DNA of 64,000 bases from positions 14,036,501 through 14,100,500 of the forward strand of contig JANTQA010000012.1 in the NCBI GenBank assembly GCA_027625915.1. Direction: 5' to 3'. The notes under the pieces are model-generated. The model ran no database searches. It was not told the origin of the DNA and was given only the letters and a program-made list of their open reading frames with translations. A program made the position numbers and the translations under genes. Of this stretch, positions 12,893-23,905 are shown in pieces; the first letter of the stretch is position 1, and each line of letters opens with the position of its first letter. The stretch is from Anaeramoeba flamelloides. Taxonomy: Eukaryota; Metamonada; Anaeramoebidae.

Positions 12893-13548
12893 ACTAGAGT
12901 AAATATGAATGCTGTAAAAAAAATATATTTTTGACAATTTTAGAGATAAATAAATATTTCTATGCATTTATCAAAATTTTGGTACTAGTCAATATAAAAT
13001 CTGATTATTTTAACAGACTAATAATAATTTTAATCAAAAAATCGTTTGGTTAACACAAAACCTTTTTTTTTTTTTTAAAAAAATAATAATTCAACTATTG
13101 GTGTTCGCGAAACGATTTTATATAGTCAGTTCTGCTTTTAAGACACAAACTTTGAACGAAATTTAAGGCACATAAAAAACTCAAATTAAAACACATAATT
13201 TGAAATTTTTTTTAACGTAAATTATTTTACAAGAATTTGAATTTTGTGCCTTTATTTGAAATTTTTTGTGGGACTTAAATTTCGTTCAAAGTTTGTGTCT
13301 TAAAAGCAGAACTGACTATATAAAATCGTTTCGCGAACACCAATAGTTGAATTATTATTTTTTTTTTTAAAAAAAAAAGGTTTTGTGTTAACCAAACGAT
13401 TTTTTGATTAAAATTATTATTAGTCTGTTAAAATAATCAGATTTCATATTGACTATTACCAAAATTTTGATAAATATATAGAACTCAAAATTTATCTCGA
13501 AAAGTGTATAAGCTTTATTGTTTTAGAACATTCCATATTTACAATTAT
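12893..13548. mobile_element. Long palindromic element (family B, copy 1) centred on a MITE-A
   Basis: The ends carry family-B inverted repeats (GTAAATATGGAATGTT-type), shared with 29158-29534 and with the right end at 52130. Between them the two arms are reverse complements of each other around a central MITE-A (13123-13318). The inner ~180 bp of each arm is almost identical, including GTGTTCGCGAAACGATTTTA and its complement, while the outer ~80 bp has diverged. The other two family-B copies are not palindromic in the inner region. Confidence 0.75.
13123..13318. mobile_element. MITE-A copy 1
   Basis: A 196-bp palindrome bounded by TA on both sides (13121-13122, 13319-13320). Ends read TAGTCAGTTCTGCTTTTAAG and its complement. 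This is one of the more diverged copies (GACACAAAC for GGCACAAAC), so it is older than most, although the flanking arms are nearly identical to each other. Confidence 0.8.
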
Positions 13549-13857
13549 GCATTTCTTTTAGTAATATCAAATATAATCTGGGGTTTTTTATTTTTCTTCT
13601 AGCTAAACAATAAAATGTTGTTTTATTCTTAAAATAAAAAAACAGTTAAATTTTTAATATGAAAGAAGTACTATTTTTCAGTTTAAATTGAGTTTATCTT
13701 TGTATCTTTTTGGGAAACAAGGGAACTGAAATTGATAGTATATTTCTGAATTGGAAAAATACTAATTATATGAAATTTTTCCCCTTTTAAAGTTTCAATA
13801 TGAATAGGTTCCAACTTGTGCTGATTATTAATTATTCAAGGGTAATAATAAACAATA

Positions 13858-13960
13858 ATAAAAATAAAATATAGTAAACTTTGTTTCCCTCAAAGAGACC
13901 CAATTTTTTTTTAAAATATCAATTATTTTACGTAATTGACCTTTGAAGAGCAAATAATAA

Positions 13961-14036
<76 letters not shown>

Positions 14037-14625
14037 ATCAAAGAATTGTTGATATTGGTCTGAAATAAAACTAATTAATCAATGGATTTTCTTAAAAATT
14101 AAAAAACTCGAATTCTTGAGGCCTTATTGAGATAAACAAGAATATTCCTTTCGATCTTCTACTGGTATTTGTATAATAAATATGAAACAATTTTCACTTA
14201 ATTCTCCATAATTTTCTTTTAGAAATAAATTCTCCAAACAAAGTGGGTTGGTATTTGTGTTATCTATTTGAAAAAGGAAATGAAAATGAAGTGAAAATTT
14301 TTCACAATTTATTAAACAAATATCATGATCAAAGATTGAATAAAATTTCAATAGAAATCAATATGATTTCTCAACATTAATTTTCACATGGTTTCAATAA
14401 CCTTAGAATAACACGTTTTTACCAAGTAAATATTGATCCTGCAACAAAAAAAATTTTTGCAACTGAATTGCAAGTCAAAAAAAATCGAAAAAAAAAAACA
14501 AAAATCTGAAAAAATGGTTTCAATTTTGAAATTTCAAAAATAAATTGTTTCTTCTAATATCCATGTAAACCCTTTAAACATATGTAATTCACCCATTACA
14601 TTTGACACCTTTGGCTGGAAAATGG
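13858..14625 (+). repeat. Dispersed repeat (family N), copy 2
   Basis: Second copy of the repeat at 8550-9112, in the same orientation, interrupted by a TA/TG microsatellite and by extra sequence near 14150-14330. Gene-sized open frames inside it (14124-14351, minus) are not shared with the first copy and are not taken as genes. Confidence 0.55.
13961..14037. repeat. (AT)n-(GT)n microsatellite
   Basis: About 50 bp of AT dinucleotides followed by about 22 bp of GT dinucleotides. Confidence 0.95.
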
Positions 14626-15384
14626 TTGGTATTGAATATGATGTTGGTTATTATTTTCTTTTTATTAATTATAATTATTTTTTAGAATATAATTTATCCC
14701 TAAACATTTATCAAAAAAAAAAAGAGTTTTTAATACCGAAAGTGGGTTTCTTTTTTCAAAACTTTATATTGTTGCTAAAAAATAAATTGAAAAAAATTTT
14801 CATTCAGTCCGACAAAAAAATATATCTTTAAAAAAAGATGGTAATTATATTTTTTTAATTATATATAAGTTGTTTAGTGTGGTTTTTCTTTTTAGAAGTG
14901 TTGGTTTTATAGGTTTATGTAAAAGTTCTTTTTATTATTGATTTTTTTTGTTTATATATTTGTTAGTTGGGTGAAAATTGTGTTCAATTATAATTTTCAA
15001 TCCATGTATATGACAAGCATTATATTAGAATTATAAATACTAGTTTTCTATCTTTGAAAATTATTAATAGATTATAAATCAATATTGTTAGATTTAAGAA
15101 AAAGTGTAATTCTATTTTCAAGAAAATAATATCTTTTAAAAAAATATATTTAAATAATTCTTAGATTTGGGGAAATCATTTATGATTTCATTTGTCATGC
15201 AAAATTAGAATTGTTCATATTCTTCCCAGTTGAGAATCTTTGAAAAGCTTTATTAATAATAATACTGTTTTAAATTTGAAATTATTAACAAGGATATCAT
15301 TTTTATTATTATTAAAAATATATTTTATTAATTAAATATTAATTGGTTGTATTTATTAGAAATGAAATCTGAAAAAAATGTGGT
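14626..15384. other. AT-rich intergenic DNA
   Basis: No gene or shared repeat was recognised. The open frame 14622-14831 begins at the edge of the family-N repeat and is Phe/Lys/Ile-rich noise. Confidence 0.4.
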
Positions 15385-15890
15385 ACTAAACCCCAATTCA
15401 AAATTTTTAACACACCAAAATTCAATTTGTGAAAAAAAAAACTTATTTAATCAATTAAAGAAGAAATACCAAATTAGAACCATTCACTAATTGAAATGTT
15501 AACACTTGTTTATAAATTACAATACTCACAAAACAATAAATAAATAATTATCAATACAAATAAATCATGGGTGTGTTAAAAATTTTGGAGAGAGCAAAAC
15601 AAAAAAATACATTAGTAAATTTGTTGAAATTCTATTAGGAATATTGATCGATCAAATGGTTAGATACTACCAACTAATTTTATATGAGTTCTTCCATTTG
15701 GAAAAACTCAACTTTAACCTAATATCGATGGTTGAAAAAAATTTTTGATCGAACGAAACAAATTACGTAATTCAAACAATGAAATGAAAACAAAAACTAA
15801 AAGATGAAAAAATGATTTTCATAACTTACAAAAATCAAAATTTTCTCAAATTTGAATGAAATTGTATTATGTGATTGTTTGGAATGTTTT
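15385..15890 (+). repeat. Dispersed repeat (family G), copy 1
   Basis: Matches 42545-43070 in the same orientation. Its left ~200 bp are bounded by inverted repeats: AAAATTTTTAACACACC at 15399 and GGTGTGTTAAAAATTTT at 15571. The similarity then continues for about 300 bp (GAGAGAGCA, ACCAACTAATTTTAT, AACTCAACTTTAACCT). It therefore looks like a small foldback joined to, or inserted in, a longer repeat. No coding frame is conserved between the copies. Confidence 0.55.
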
Positions 15891-17209
15891 ATCTGTGTGG
15901 AAAATTTTGAATTTTAGTTTATATTATTCTTACATGTATCAAGATTTTTATTTTTTTTTTTTCACCTTGAATTGGGTTACTTTGTTTAAATATAAAATAA
16001 TAATTGGTTATATTATTGGTGGTACAGTGTTATATAATAAACCAGTTATTTTTGTTTCTGGTCTTTTCAAGATTTTGATGGCAAAAAATTTAAACCATTT
16101 TCCTTTTTTTTTTTTTTTTTTTATTTTTTATAATTGATTTAGCCATGAAAATAAAAAAAAAACTTTTTGATAAGAAATTAAAGAAATATTTAAGAGAAAA
16201 TGTTTAGCAAACATATTTAATTTTCAGAAATTTAAAAATTGTTTTAGATCTATAAATATAAAAATTCACTAGTACTTTTTTTTTAATCATTTGTATTATT
16301 TTGTATTGAACTCTATTCCAGCATTTTGCTGAAATTTGGAAGTCCCGTTGATTTGGCGAAATTGTAAAGTGAATACTAAATAGTTTTTTGCCCACCAAAA
16401 AAGAAATCTATTTTATTTCTTAAAGAAATTCAATTTTTTATTCTATTTCAACAATTCGTTCCTTTTTGATCTTTGTTAATAGGGAAAACTATTTTGTATA
16501 AAAAATAATTGTTCCTAGTAAAATTTTGAAGTTTCTTGTTTCTTTCTAATTTATACATGAAAAGGGATTTTTTTTTGCAATGATCTGATGAAGTCACTAC
16601 AATGTCCTAAAGTCTATCTGAAAGGATTATAAAATAGAAGATTTTTTTTAGTTTTTCAAGTCAAAGTCATAATTGCATTGAAAAGTATAGGTGTGTCTAG
16701 TGGTGGTAATTCCCAGTCCAAGAGGAGCACATTATTCCCCAAATTGGTTCAGAGAGATATTTTTAATTTGAAATAAATTATCCATTAGATAATTTAGGGT
16801 CAAATTACTTTTTGAATATTTCAGTCAAAAAAAAATTTCTAACACTTTGATAATTTGAAGAATTAAAAGATTTAAGTTTTAAATGAATTTGATCTCTAAT
16901 TCAATCAATATTCTTTTTTTGCTGTCACCCTAATTAGTAAATTTTTAATTATCTGAAAAAAATTTCACATTGGATTCTTTCCTGATCTACAATTGGGAAA
17001 ATAACAAACTAGTATGAGCCAGAGAGGATGGTTCAGGCAAAACAAAGATATTTAGTTCAATCGGAATATTTGTTTTTGTAAGAAAAATTCAAATTTGATT
17101 GTTTAAAATTCATTTGATAATGAAGACAGAAATCAGAAAAGAACACACGACGGATGAAATACAGTTCCTAGGTAAAATCTTTTTGGAATAAAAATTAAAA
17201 ATAAAAATA
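15891..17209. other. AT-rich intergenic DNA
   Basis: No convincing gene. The plus-strand frame 15856-16137 is Phe/Ile/Tyr-rich. A 23-codon ATG frame near 17121 just before the next element is too short to judge. Confidence 0.4.
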
Positions 17210-17211
17210 TA

Positions 17212-17691
17212 CAGTGATCAAAATAATGCGTGCACAACGACTATAATCTGTGTTTCAAAATATTATCCGTGCTTTTTTTTATTCTTCTACCAAGGCAACA
17301 TCCAATCTACTACCAAATAGTATACCTAAGTTCAAATCAATTTTGAAAGTAAAGGTCTGGTTATTTTCAGTAAAATTTAAATTATTCATGCAAACAGTTG
17401 ACAATTTTTCCATAATTTTCTTCAATTTTTTTGAAATTTTTTGTTTTTTTGATTGATTAAAATTCTCTAAAAAATAAACTCTATTTTTTGAGATAAATTT
17501 TCCAATTTGATCCTTCATTTTTAGAATTTCTTTTTAAATAATAGAACTTTAAGAAACCATTACCATATTTTTTTAGGGTTTTATATTGGTTTCTTTGATT
17601 GGTTAATGTATAGGTCAACTATAACAAAAAAACACGCTTTTTATTTTCAAACACGCATTAAATTTTTTTGCACGCTTTATTTTGACTACAG
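17212..17691. mobile_element. Tc1/mariner-like TIR element (family F), copy 1
   Basis: A 480-bp element flanked by TA (17210-17211, 17692-17693). Left end CAGTGATCAAAATAATGCGT; the right end read inward is CTGTAGTCAAAATAAAGCGT. TA duplications and CAGT/CTGT ends fit the Tc1/mariner class. The second copy at 33826-34301 is in the opposite orientation and very similar. The minus strand holds an intact 79-codon frame (17279-17518, below). At this length it cannot encode a full transposase (usually 330-350 residues), so it is non-autonomous. Confidence 0.85.
17279..17518 (-). CDS. 79-residue ORF inside the family-F transposon
   Basis: ATG at 17518 opens a frame of 79 residues (MKDQIGKFISKNRVY..., ending RLDVALVEE) with a TAA at the end. 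It is lysine-rich with a predicted helical first half. It fills the middle of the 480-bp element between the inverted repeats. In the other copy (33990-34235) the frame is disturbed by an extra A in the A-run of the segment TCTCAAAAAAATAGAG and by further changes, so it is not clearly maintained. It could be the fused ends of an internally deleted transposase gene or chance. No DDE/D motif is visible. Confidence 0.35.
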   Translation of the reverse strand: MKDQIGKFISKNRVYFLENFNQSKKQKISKKLKKIMEKLSTVCMNNLNFTENNQTFTFKIDLNLGILFGSRLDVALVEE

Positions 17692-17693
17692 TA

Positions 17694-18440
17694 TTTTTTA
17701 TTTCAAATAATAATTTTTAAGTCTACTATTTTCAAGTTAATTATCAAGTAGTAGTAAATATAATTTTTCAAAAAAACTTGCAGATGTCTAAGCAGGAAAG
17801 GACAAAAAAGAAATAAGTGTAAAATTTCTAGATAAATTTCAAGTCTTGTTTTCCACAAAGGTTCGACTGTATTAAAAAATTTTAGATTTGATGTCTTTTT
17901 TAAAGCCAACGACTTGGGTGTTGTCGAATAAAGAAAGTCTCCGATTTTTAAAATATGGGGTGGTAAAAAATTCTGTTAATGAAGAAAAATATATTTTTAT
18001 GTTTCAATTATCAAATGGAATTCAAAGAAGCTGAAATAATTGTGGGTTTGAGATTTTTTTTGTCTTTTTGATACTATCTTTTTCTAGATATTTTAAAAAT
18101 CTGATAACAATAATGTTGATAAGACTGTAAAACAATTGCTTAACATAAATTGTGATTCCCATTTGATCATTCTTCTAATTTTTTTTTAACTTTCATCTTG
18201 AAAAAAAGCGAATTTACCCTTATCCCAAATTATTTTTTTTTATAATATTTGTTTATAAATTAATAATTTAAAAGATCCTTTCTTTTAATTCATGTCTAGT
18301 AAGCAAAACTGCAAAGAAAATGGTAATTTTAATCTTTTTTTCTTTCTTTTCTTTTGACCTAATTGGAAAAAATCAAAACAAAAATAACCTTTACTTTTTC
18401 ATATCCATTTCCATTTCCATTTGCCTATACTCAGATCTTT
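17694..18440. other. AT-rich intergenic DNA
   Basis: No gene or shared repeat recognised between the transposon and the GC-richer coding-like block that follows. Confidence 0.4.
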
Positions 18441-18464
18441 TTCTCTCTAAAGATGAAAACCACC

Positions 18465-18568
18465 CAACTGACGTGCCTCGTGGATTAAAATGTAACTTTT
18501 GTTTTTATCCTTTTCACAACAAACAAAAAGAATTCCCAACTAAATTATTGCCGTTTCCAAACAAATAA
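18465..18568 (+). other. Ambiguous coding-like block
   Basis: This short block is GC-richer than its surroundings and both strands read like protein. The plus strand gives ...DENHPTDVPRGLKCNFCF... to TAA at 18566-18568, with a CxxC pair. The minus strand, after a TTTAG acceptor near 18547, gives LGILFVCCEKDKNKSYILIH.... Only one can be real, and if the minus-strand gene at 18610-18946 is real the second reading could be a further exon of it. Neither matches a family that I recognise. Confidence 0.3.
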
Positions 18569-18609
18569 ATAATAAAATATAGTGTCCTGGGTGATTCACC
18601 AAATTTTCA

Positions 18610-18946
18610 TCAAGCAACAACAGAAAAATGATTTTTCTCTTGATCACCGACAATACTTGCCAAAAACAAACCAAGAAACAAACTCTTCAAATGAAATGAA
18701 TTAACATCCTCTTGTGTTCTTGGATTTTTCGGTCTTGGGATATACCTACATTTTTCTTTCGGAAGGATCCTAAAAAATGTTTGATCCGCTCGAAATACAC
18801 AAACGCAAAAACTTTAGTCTCTCCCTTGCTTCATTTCCACTATTTTACACCAGAATTTTGTTGATGAGATCACTCAAACTTTTTTCAAACTGATCCACAT
18901 CAACCTGGATCTTAAATTGATGTGATTTTTTCGGTCTTGCTTTCAT
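18610..18946 (-). CDS. Possible small two-exon gene, 99 residues, unknown function
   Basis: ATG at 18946 opens 32 codons (MKARPKKSHQFKIQVDVDQF...). A GTAAAA donor (18843-18848) and a CTAAAG acceptor (18812-18817) enclose a 37-nt intron that joins in phase to a second exon (18610-18811). That exon reads ...VFRADQTFFRILPKEK..., a hydrophobic stretch SLFLGLFLASIVG, and ends FSVVA with TGA. Codon use is varied and GC is higher than in flanking DNA, which argues for coding. The hydrophobic stretch could be a short membrane segment. The 37-nt intron is much shorter than those in the syntaxin gene, so the join is uncertain. The family is not recognised. Confidence 0.4.
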
Positions 18947-19225
18947 CAAATTCAAATTTATTTTTAATTTCAATTGTTACACAATGTTGTAACTGGACGA
19001 AGTGTAAGTATTTTGAATGGTTTTTCTTTCAAAATTAAAATACTTATTTTGAATCTTGTATATATTTTTTCACCAAAAAAAAAATCGAATTTATTTTTTC
19101 TGTTTTTGTTTTCTTTTTTTTTTTTTATACTTTTTGGAATATTCAACAAAATTAACTTTGTTAAAAAAAAGGAGCTGAATCGAAAAAAAAAGTGAGGATA
19201 TTTTTGTTTTTTCAAATAGTAAAAA

Positions 19226-19974
19226 ATTCAGATCTTTACGAAAAGTGATTAAAATAACCAGAATTTTTTTAAAGTTAATAAGAATTCAAATGGTGATTAA
19301 AAGTTTTCAATATAAATACCACCCAATTTAAATATCTCTTTATTTCAGTTTCATCAAGATAGTTCAAGAAGATTACCTTAAAACTCAATACTTGATTTTT
19401 CAACTAAATCTTATTGAAAATGCAGATTTGTGACTTTTTTTTAAATTGGTCATTTTAACCCTTAATTTAAAAATAAGAGTTTCTCGGTTTTGTAATATGA
19501 ATTTTAGAACTAGACTTTTCAACTTGTGATCCTTTATCTTGATATTTTCAAAGTTATTTTCTAAAAAAATGATTTTTAGGTTCTTTTAAGATTTCGAATT
19601 AGAAATGGTTAATTCTTGAAACGTATCATCTTAAAAAATGTTTTTTTCAAGAGAATTGAGGTTTTCTCAAGTAACCATAAAAAATGTTGGATTTAATATC
19701 ATGGGCTATTTATGAAGGGCCTAATTTCCGAGATATTAATGGCCCTAAAAATGAACTTTTTTCTCATTTTTGAACGTATCCTTTTTACTTTCAAAGTTTT
19801 ACATAATTCAATTTTAAAAAAAATTCTACTTTAAACGATCTTTATGAAACCCAAATTAAGAGAAATCTAAGTTGGGAGCTAGACTTATTGAAAACTTTTA
19901 ATCACCATTTGAATTCTTATTAACTTTAAATAAGTTCTCGTTATCTTAATCACTTTTCGTATAGATTTAAATTA
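19226..19974. mobile_element. Large-TIR element (family I)
   Basis: About 85 bp at each end are inverted copies. The left end holds ACGAAAAGTGATTAAAATAA and, further in, AATAAGAATTCAAATGGTGA; the right end holds their complements (TCACCATTTGAATTCTTATT, ATCACTTTTCGT). The ~580-bp interior has no long open frame and no second copy in the window. The target duplication could not be fixed. It is a non-autonomous TIR or foldback element of unknown superfamily. Confidence 0.65.
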
Positions 19975-20872
19975 AATATTTCAATATATATATACACACT
20001 TTTTTATTATGTCCGACTATTTTTTTAAAAAAGTTGAGAATCAAAAAAGGGTTTACTGGAGGAAAAAAAAAATTTTTTTTTATCAATGAATAATTATCAT
20101 TGCAGAGTATTATAAATCAAAAAGTAAAATTAAGATATTCTAAATTTTGAAGAAAGGAAGATTGCATTTTTTTTTCCAAACACAATATCTTTCGATTATA
20201 GGAACAAAAAATCAAGATTTTACAAAAGGGTGCCAATTTTCTAGGATTGTTTTCCAACCCCCTTAGGAAAATAGAAAAGTTGAATAAATTAACATTAGTT
20301 TTTCTTTTCTGTTAAATAACGTATTACCCAAGATTTGAGTTTTTTGCATCTTGAATAAATATTTTAGATTTTAGGGGTTTTTATTTAGAAAAGAGTAATC
20401 AGATAGATTGAATTGATTTTACATATTTTATTATTCCACTGAAATCCCCAAATACAACGTATCCAAAAAACAATCGGATTTATTTCCAATCTTTTAAAAA
20501 AATCATGGAAATTATTTTTTAGTATGCCGTGAAAGATTGTTGCAAGTATTTATTTTTTTTTAAAAAAAAAAGAAAAAAAAATTAGGTAAAAATGAGCTAA
20601 ACAAAAAAGTTCGTTATAACATTGAAAAAAAAAAAAAAAAACTATCAATTTTCAATCTATTAATTAAAGTATATCTAAAACAATAGTTTTCAAATAGTAA
20701 ATTATCTAACCCATTAACAACAAATATTATTTTTATGGAATGTGACACAGATACTTTTTTGAAAAAAGAATTTTAACAATTGTTTTTAACAAAAGAAAAT
20801 TAAAAAAAAATAATCAAACAAACTGTTTCATGGCCTGATATTTCATAGAACCAGTACACAAATACATGCACA
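19975..20872. other. AT-rich intergenic DNA
   Basis: No gene or shared repeat recognised. Confidence 0.4.
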
Positions 20873-20880
20873 CATATATA

Positions 20881-20922
<42 letters not shown>
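20873..20922. repeat. (TA)n microsatellite
   Basis: About 50 bp of mostly perfect TA dinucleotides. Confidence 0.95.
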
Positions 20923-20925
<3 letters not shown>

Positions 20926-21047
20926 ATTTTCAGTTCAAGTAGCACAGTTGTGGTTAGTGAATTACACATGTTTAAAGACTTTGAATGGATTTTAGAATAA
21001 AAAAATTATTTTCAAATTTTCAAAATGCAAATCAATTCACAACACTA

Positions 21048-21946
21048 CACTACAAGGAAAATTTTTTCAAAAAAAAATCTCTAAATTTTGTATTTTTGAA
21101 ATACACTCATATAATAAACATTATTATACATAACAATTTTCAATGAGGTTTACAACTTTAATAGATATTAATAGGAATTGAAAAAAAAATGAAATTTTTC
21201 AGTAATATTTTTTTCATTTTTAATTGTAAAATTTTTGAATTTTTTAATTGACTTATAGTCAGTTTCACTTTTAAGGCACAAACTTTCAACGGAATTTAAG
21301 GCACAAAAAAATCTCAAATTAAGGCACAAAATTTGGAATTTTTTTTTTTACAATTTATTTTTACTAGAATTTGAATATTGTGCTTTAATTTGAGATTTTT
21401 TTGTGCCTTAAATTTCGTTGAAAGTTTGTGCCTTAAAAGTGAAACTGACTGTAGTAGAGAGATAATTTTCGTGTATTTTTTTAATAGTCTAAAAGGAAAC
21501 ATATTTTTCAATTTGAAAATAGCACAAAATATTTCAATCAAAAGATATTGCTAAATTAAATTGAAAATCTACTTTTTTTATCTGTTTTTGGAATATTTTT
21601 TATCATTTTATTTTTTTCCATGTTTGAGTTTTTATATACGTTCCCGATTGTTTTCTGCAAATTGCTTTAACATATATTCTTTTTTCAATCTTAATGTTCA
21701 ATCAAAAATTAATTCATTTCAACTTTTTCCAATAAATAAATACCCTGAAAATAGATGTTTTTTTCGAAAGTCGGTATTTTTGAAAAGGGGGGTATTCAGA
21801 TTTTCATGAGTTTAAAAGCTATCCCTTTTTTATTACATAAAATTATGATAACTTTGAAAAAATATTTTATAAAAGAAGTATAACTGAAATCCAATGTATA
21901 GTTTTGGCTAACTTTAGTTTTATGTATTTAAATTTTCCTTGTAGTG
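21048..21946. mobile_element. TIR element with CACTACAAGG ends (family H), copy 1
   Basis: The ends are a perfect 17-bp inverted repeat: CACTACAAGGAAAATTT at 21048-21064 and its complement at 21930-21946. The element is about 700 bp without the MITE-A inserted at 21256-21451. A diverged copy without that MITE is at 57735-58410. CACTA ends hint at the CACTA superfamily, but no 3-bp target duplication was seen and there is no coding frame, so the class is open. Confidence 0.65.
21256..21451. mobile_element. MITE-A copy 2
   Basis: A 196-bp palindrome with TA at 21254-21255 and 21452-21453, inserted in the family-H element. The other family-H copy has the uninterrupted site near 57905-57930 (...GAATTAGTGATAGAGAG), which agrees with insertion at TA. 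Confidence 0.9.
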
Positions 21947-22719
21947 AAGTATAAATTGAAAAAAATCGAATTTTTAAATATTGGATCTCTGGGCGAATTA
22001 CTCATCGTCCCTAAATCCAAATAATCTGAAAAGATGATTTTTTAAGTTTAGAGCTCTTTATCTCCTCTAGTTTAGAAGTTATTCTCAATTTTCGATTTTT
22101 GTCAAAAAAATTTTTTTTTGAAATTTAGATTTTTTCATTCTTAAAAAAGGTACCTTTTTACACAAAAATAATTTTTTTTTGGTATTTTAAAGATCATCTT
22201 ACTAGGGTAATTTTTTATCAAAAATATGATTTTGGTGAAAAAAATTGAAAAAATTAAGGTTTAAAAAAATATTTTTTTTTGAAAATTTTTTTACTACTCT
22301 TTTGATTTTCCCATTTTTGATTTACTCAAATATTATATTTATAATATATTTTTAACTACAATAGTTATAAATTTTTTAATTTTGAATTTTTTTTTTAGAT
22401 TAAAAAAAATTTTTTTTTTTTATTTTTTTTTCACTTTTATCCAAGTTATTTATAAAAATACATAAGTTACTGTGAATATTAGTAGATAAAATGAAATATA
22501 AAAATCTATTTGATATAGACAAATTTTTTTTTGTGAATTTTTTAAATTTAAACATTATGAGGGTTAGTGATTTCGAAAATATTTAGTATTTAAAATGGGT
22601 GTTTTTGACTTTTTTCAAAATTGAAAATTTTAAAAAATGTATATAAAAATTTTTTTTTAAATTTTTTTAAAAGTACTAAAAATTGGTAACTTTGAAAAAA
22701 AAAAGTTTTTTTTGGAATT
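21947..22719. other. Homopolymer-rich intergenic DNA
   Basis: Many T and A runs; no gene or shared repeat recognised. Confidence 0.45.
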
Positions 22720-23631
22720 TTTTTATACTTTTTACCTTTTCCAAATTTCCTTTCTTAAGTTGTTTGGGTTCCTCCTCTATTTGTTTTTTTAGGTGCTTGG
22801 AGAGGTTCAAGGAATAAAAAATCATTATAAGAATTGGTGGACTTGGTCATGACTAACCTAACCAAACTTGTTAATGATCAGATCTAAAATGAATTGAGCT
22901 GGACTTATGCAGCTGTGGAGAACTGAATCCAACGAATGCGATCGGAAGCCAACCAAAGTGAACCAAATTGGACTTTCCGTACTATCTGTCGAGTCGTAAC
23001 CTGGACTGGGTTTTTGCTGTCGAGTCGGTATCTTGTACTAGGATTTTGCGAAAACAAGATTTGGGAAACTTACAAAAAAAAAAAAAATAAAATAATAAAA
23101 AAAAAATAACACAAAAAAAAAAAATAAAAAAAAAAAGCAAAGCAACTGAAAAGAAAATTTCGAAAACCAAATCTTATTCTTAAAAACCAGAGCTTTTTAG
23201 ATTCAACCCATCTATAAAGTTCTAAATCAAAATTTAATAAACAGCCTTTTTCATTTGATCTAGTGTTGTTCAAATATTTAGAACTCTTTATTAAAACAAC
23301 CTATGGTGGCGATCCAAAAAAAAACGACATAAAAGGAAACAACCACCAGCCCATTCAACACTTGGGGCACAAAAAAAAACTTTTCACCAAAGTTTTTTCT
23401 TTTTTCTATTATTTTTTGACTCTTTCATTTCTTGCTTTTCTTTCTCTTTTTCTTGTCTTTTTTCCGAAATAATTTATTCTTTTCATTTTTTAAAGAAAAG
23501 ATATCCTTTGAGCTGTAATCCTGCTTACATTACAGTTAGGATAAAAAAACCCTAAATACAATTTTAGAGTTTCAGGCAAATAGGAGGTAATTTTGTTGAA
23601 TCACCTCTCCTCAACAATAAAAAAAAAAAAA
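22720..23631 (+). mobile_element. Composite poly(A)-tailed retroposon (family E), copy 1
   Basis: A ~900-bp unit in plus orientation ending CCTCTCCTCAACAATAAAAA (A-run to 23631). Near-identical units lie on the minus strand at 24931-25834 and 26581-27479. It has two parts. The 5' part (22720 to about 23140) ends in a long A-rich tract; the 3' part (about 23140-23631) ends in the poly(A). The relic at 60233-60690 has only the 5' part and the relic at 2178-2330 only the 3' end. Just before the tail, TTGTTGAATCACCTCTCCTCAACAA forms a stem (TTGTTGA/TCAACAA). A 66-69 codon frame (ATG-started at 23263-23472, YGGDPKKNDIKGNNHQP...) is shared by the copies in part, but coding function is unproven. Confidence 0.75.
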
Positions 23632-23697
23632 TTAATTTTTTATTGAAAGATCAACACCAAATTTAAAAAAAAAGATTATTCTGATGTATTTAAAATA

Positions 23698-23905
23698 CAG
23701 CCAGTTTCACTTTTAAGGCACAAACTTGCAACGAAATTTAAGTCACACAAAAAATCTCAAATTAAGGAAAAAAATTCAGATTCTAGTAAAATAAATTGTA
23801 AAAAAAAATTGCAAAAAAAAAATTGCAAATTTTGTGCCTTAATTTGAGATTTTTTTGTGCCTTAAATTTCATTGAAAGTTTGTTCCTTAAAAGTGGAACT
23901 GACTG
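23698..23905. mobile_element. MITE-A copy 3
   Basis: A 208-bp copy, slightly long through an internal A-run expansion, with TA at 23696-23697 and 23906-23907. Ends CAGCCAGTTTCACTTTTAAG and GTGGAACTGACTG. Confidence 0.9.

Noticed and set aside
18465-18550. Minus-strand reading as a NUDIX-like segment (SYILIHEARQLGGFHL)
   Set aside because: The NUDIX box G-x5-E-x7-REUxEE is absent and the frame stops at once.
18849-18946. Faint resemblance of the first exon (FKIQVDVDQFEKSLSDLINK) to the N-terminal strand-helix of Atg101
   Set aside because: Too short, and the second exon shows no matching pattern; the likeness could be chance.
22720-23631. Solo LTR interpretation of family E
   Set aside because: The 19-bp duplication and poly(A) end of copy 3 fit target-primed retroposition; an LTR would give a 4-6 bp duplication and TG...CA ends.
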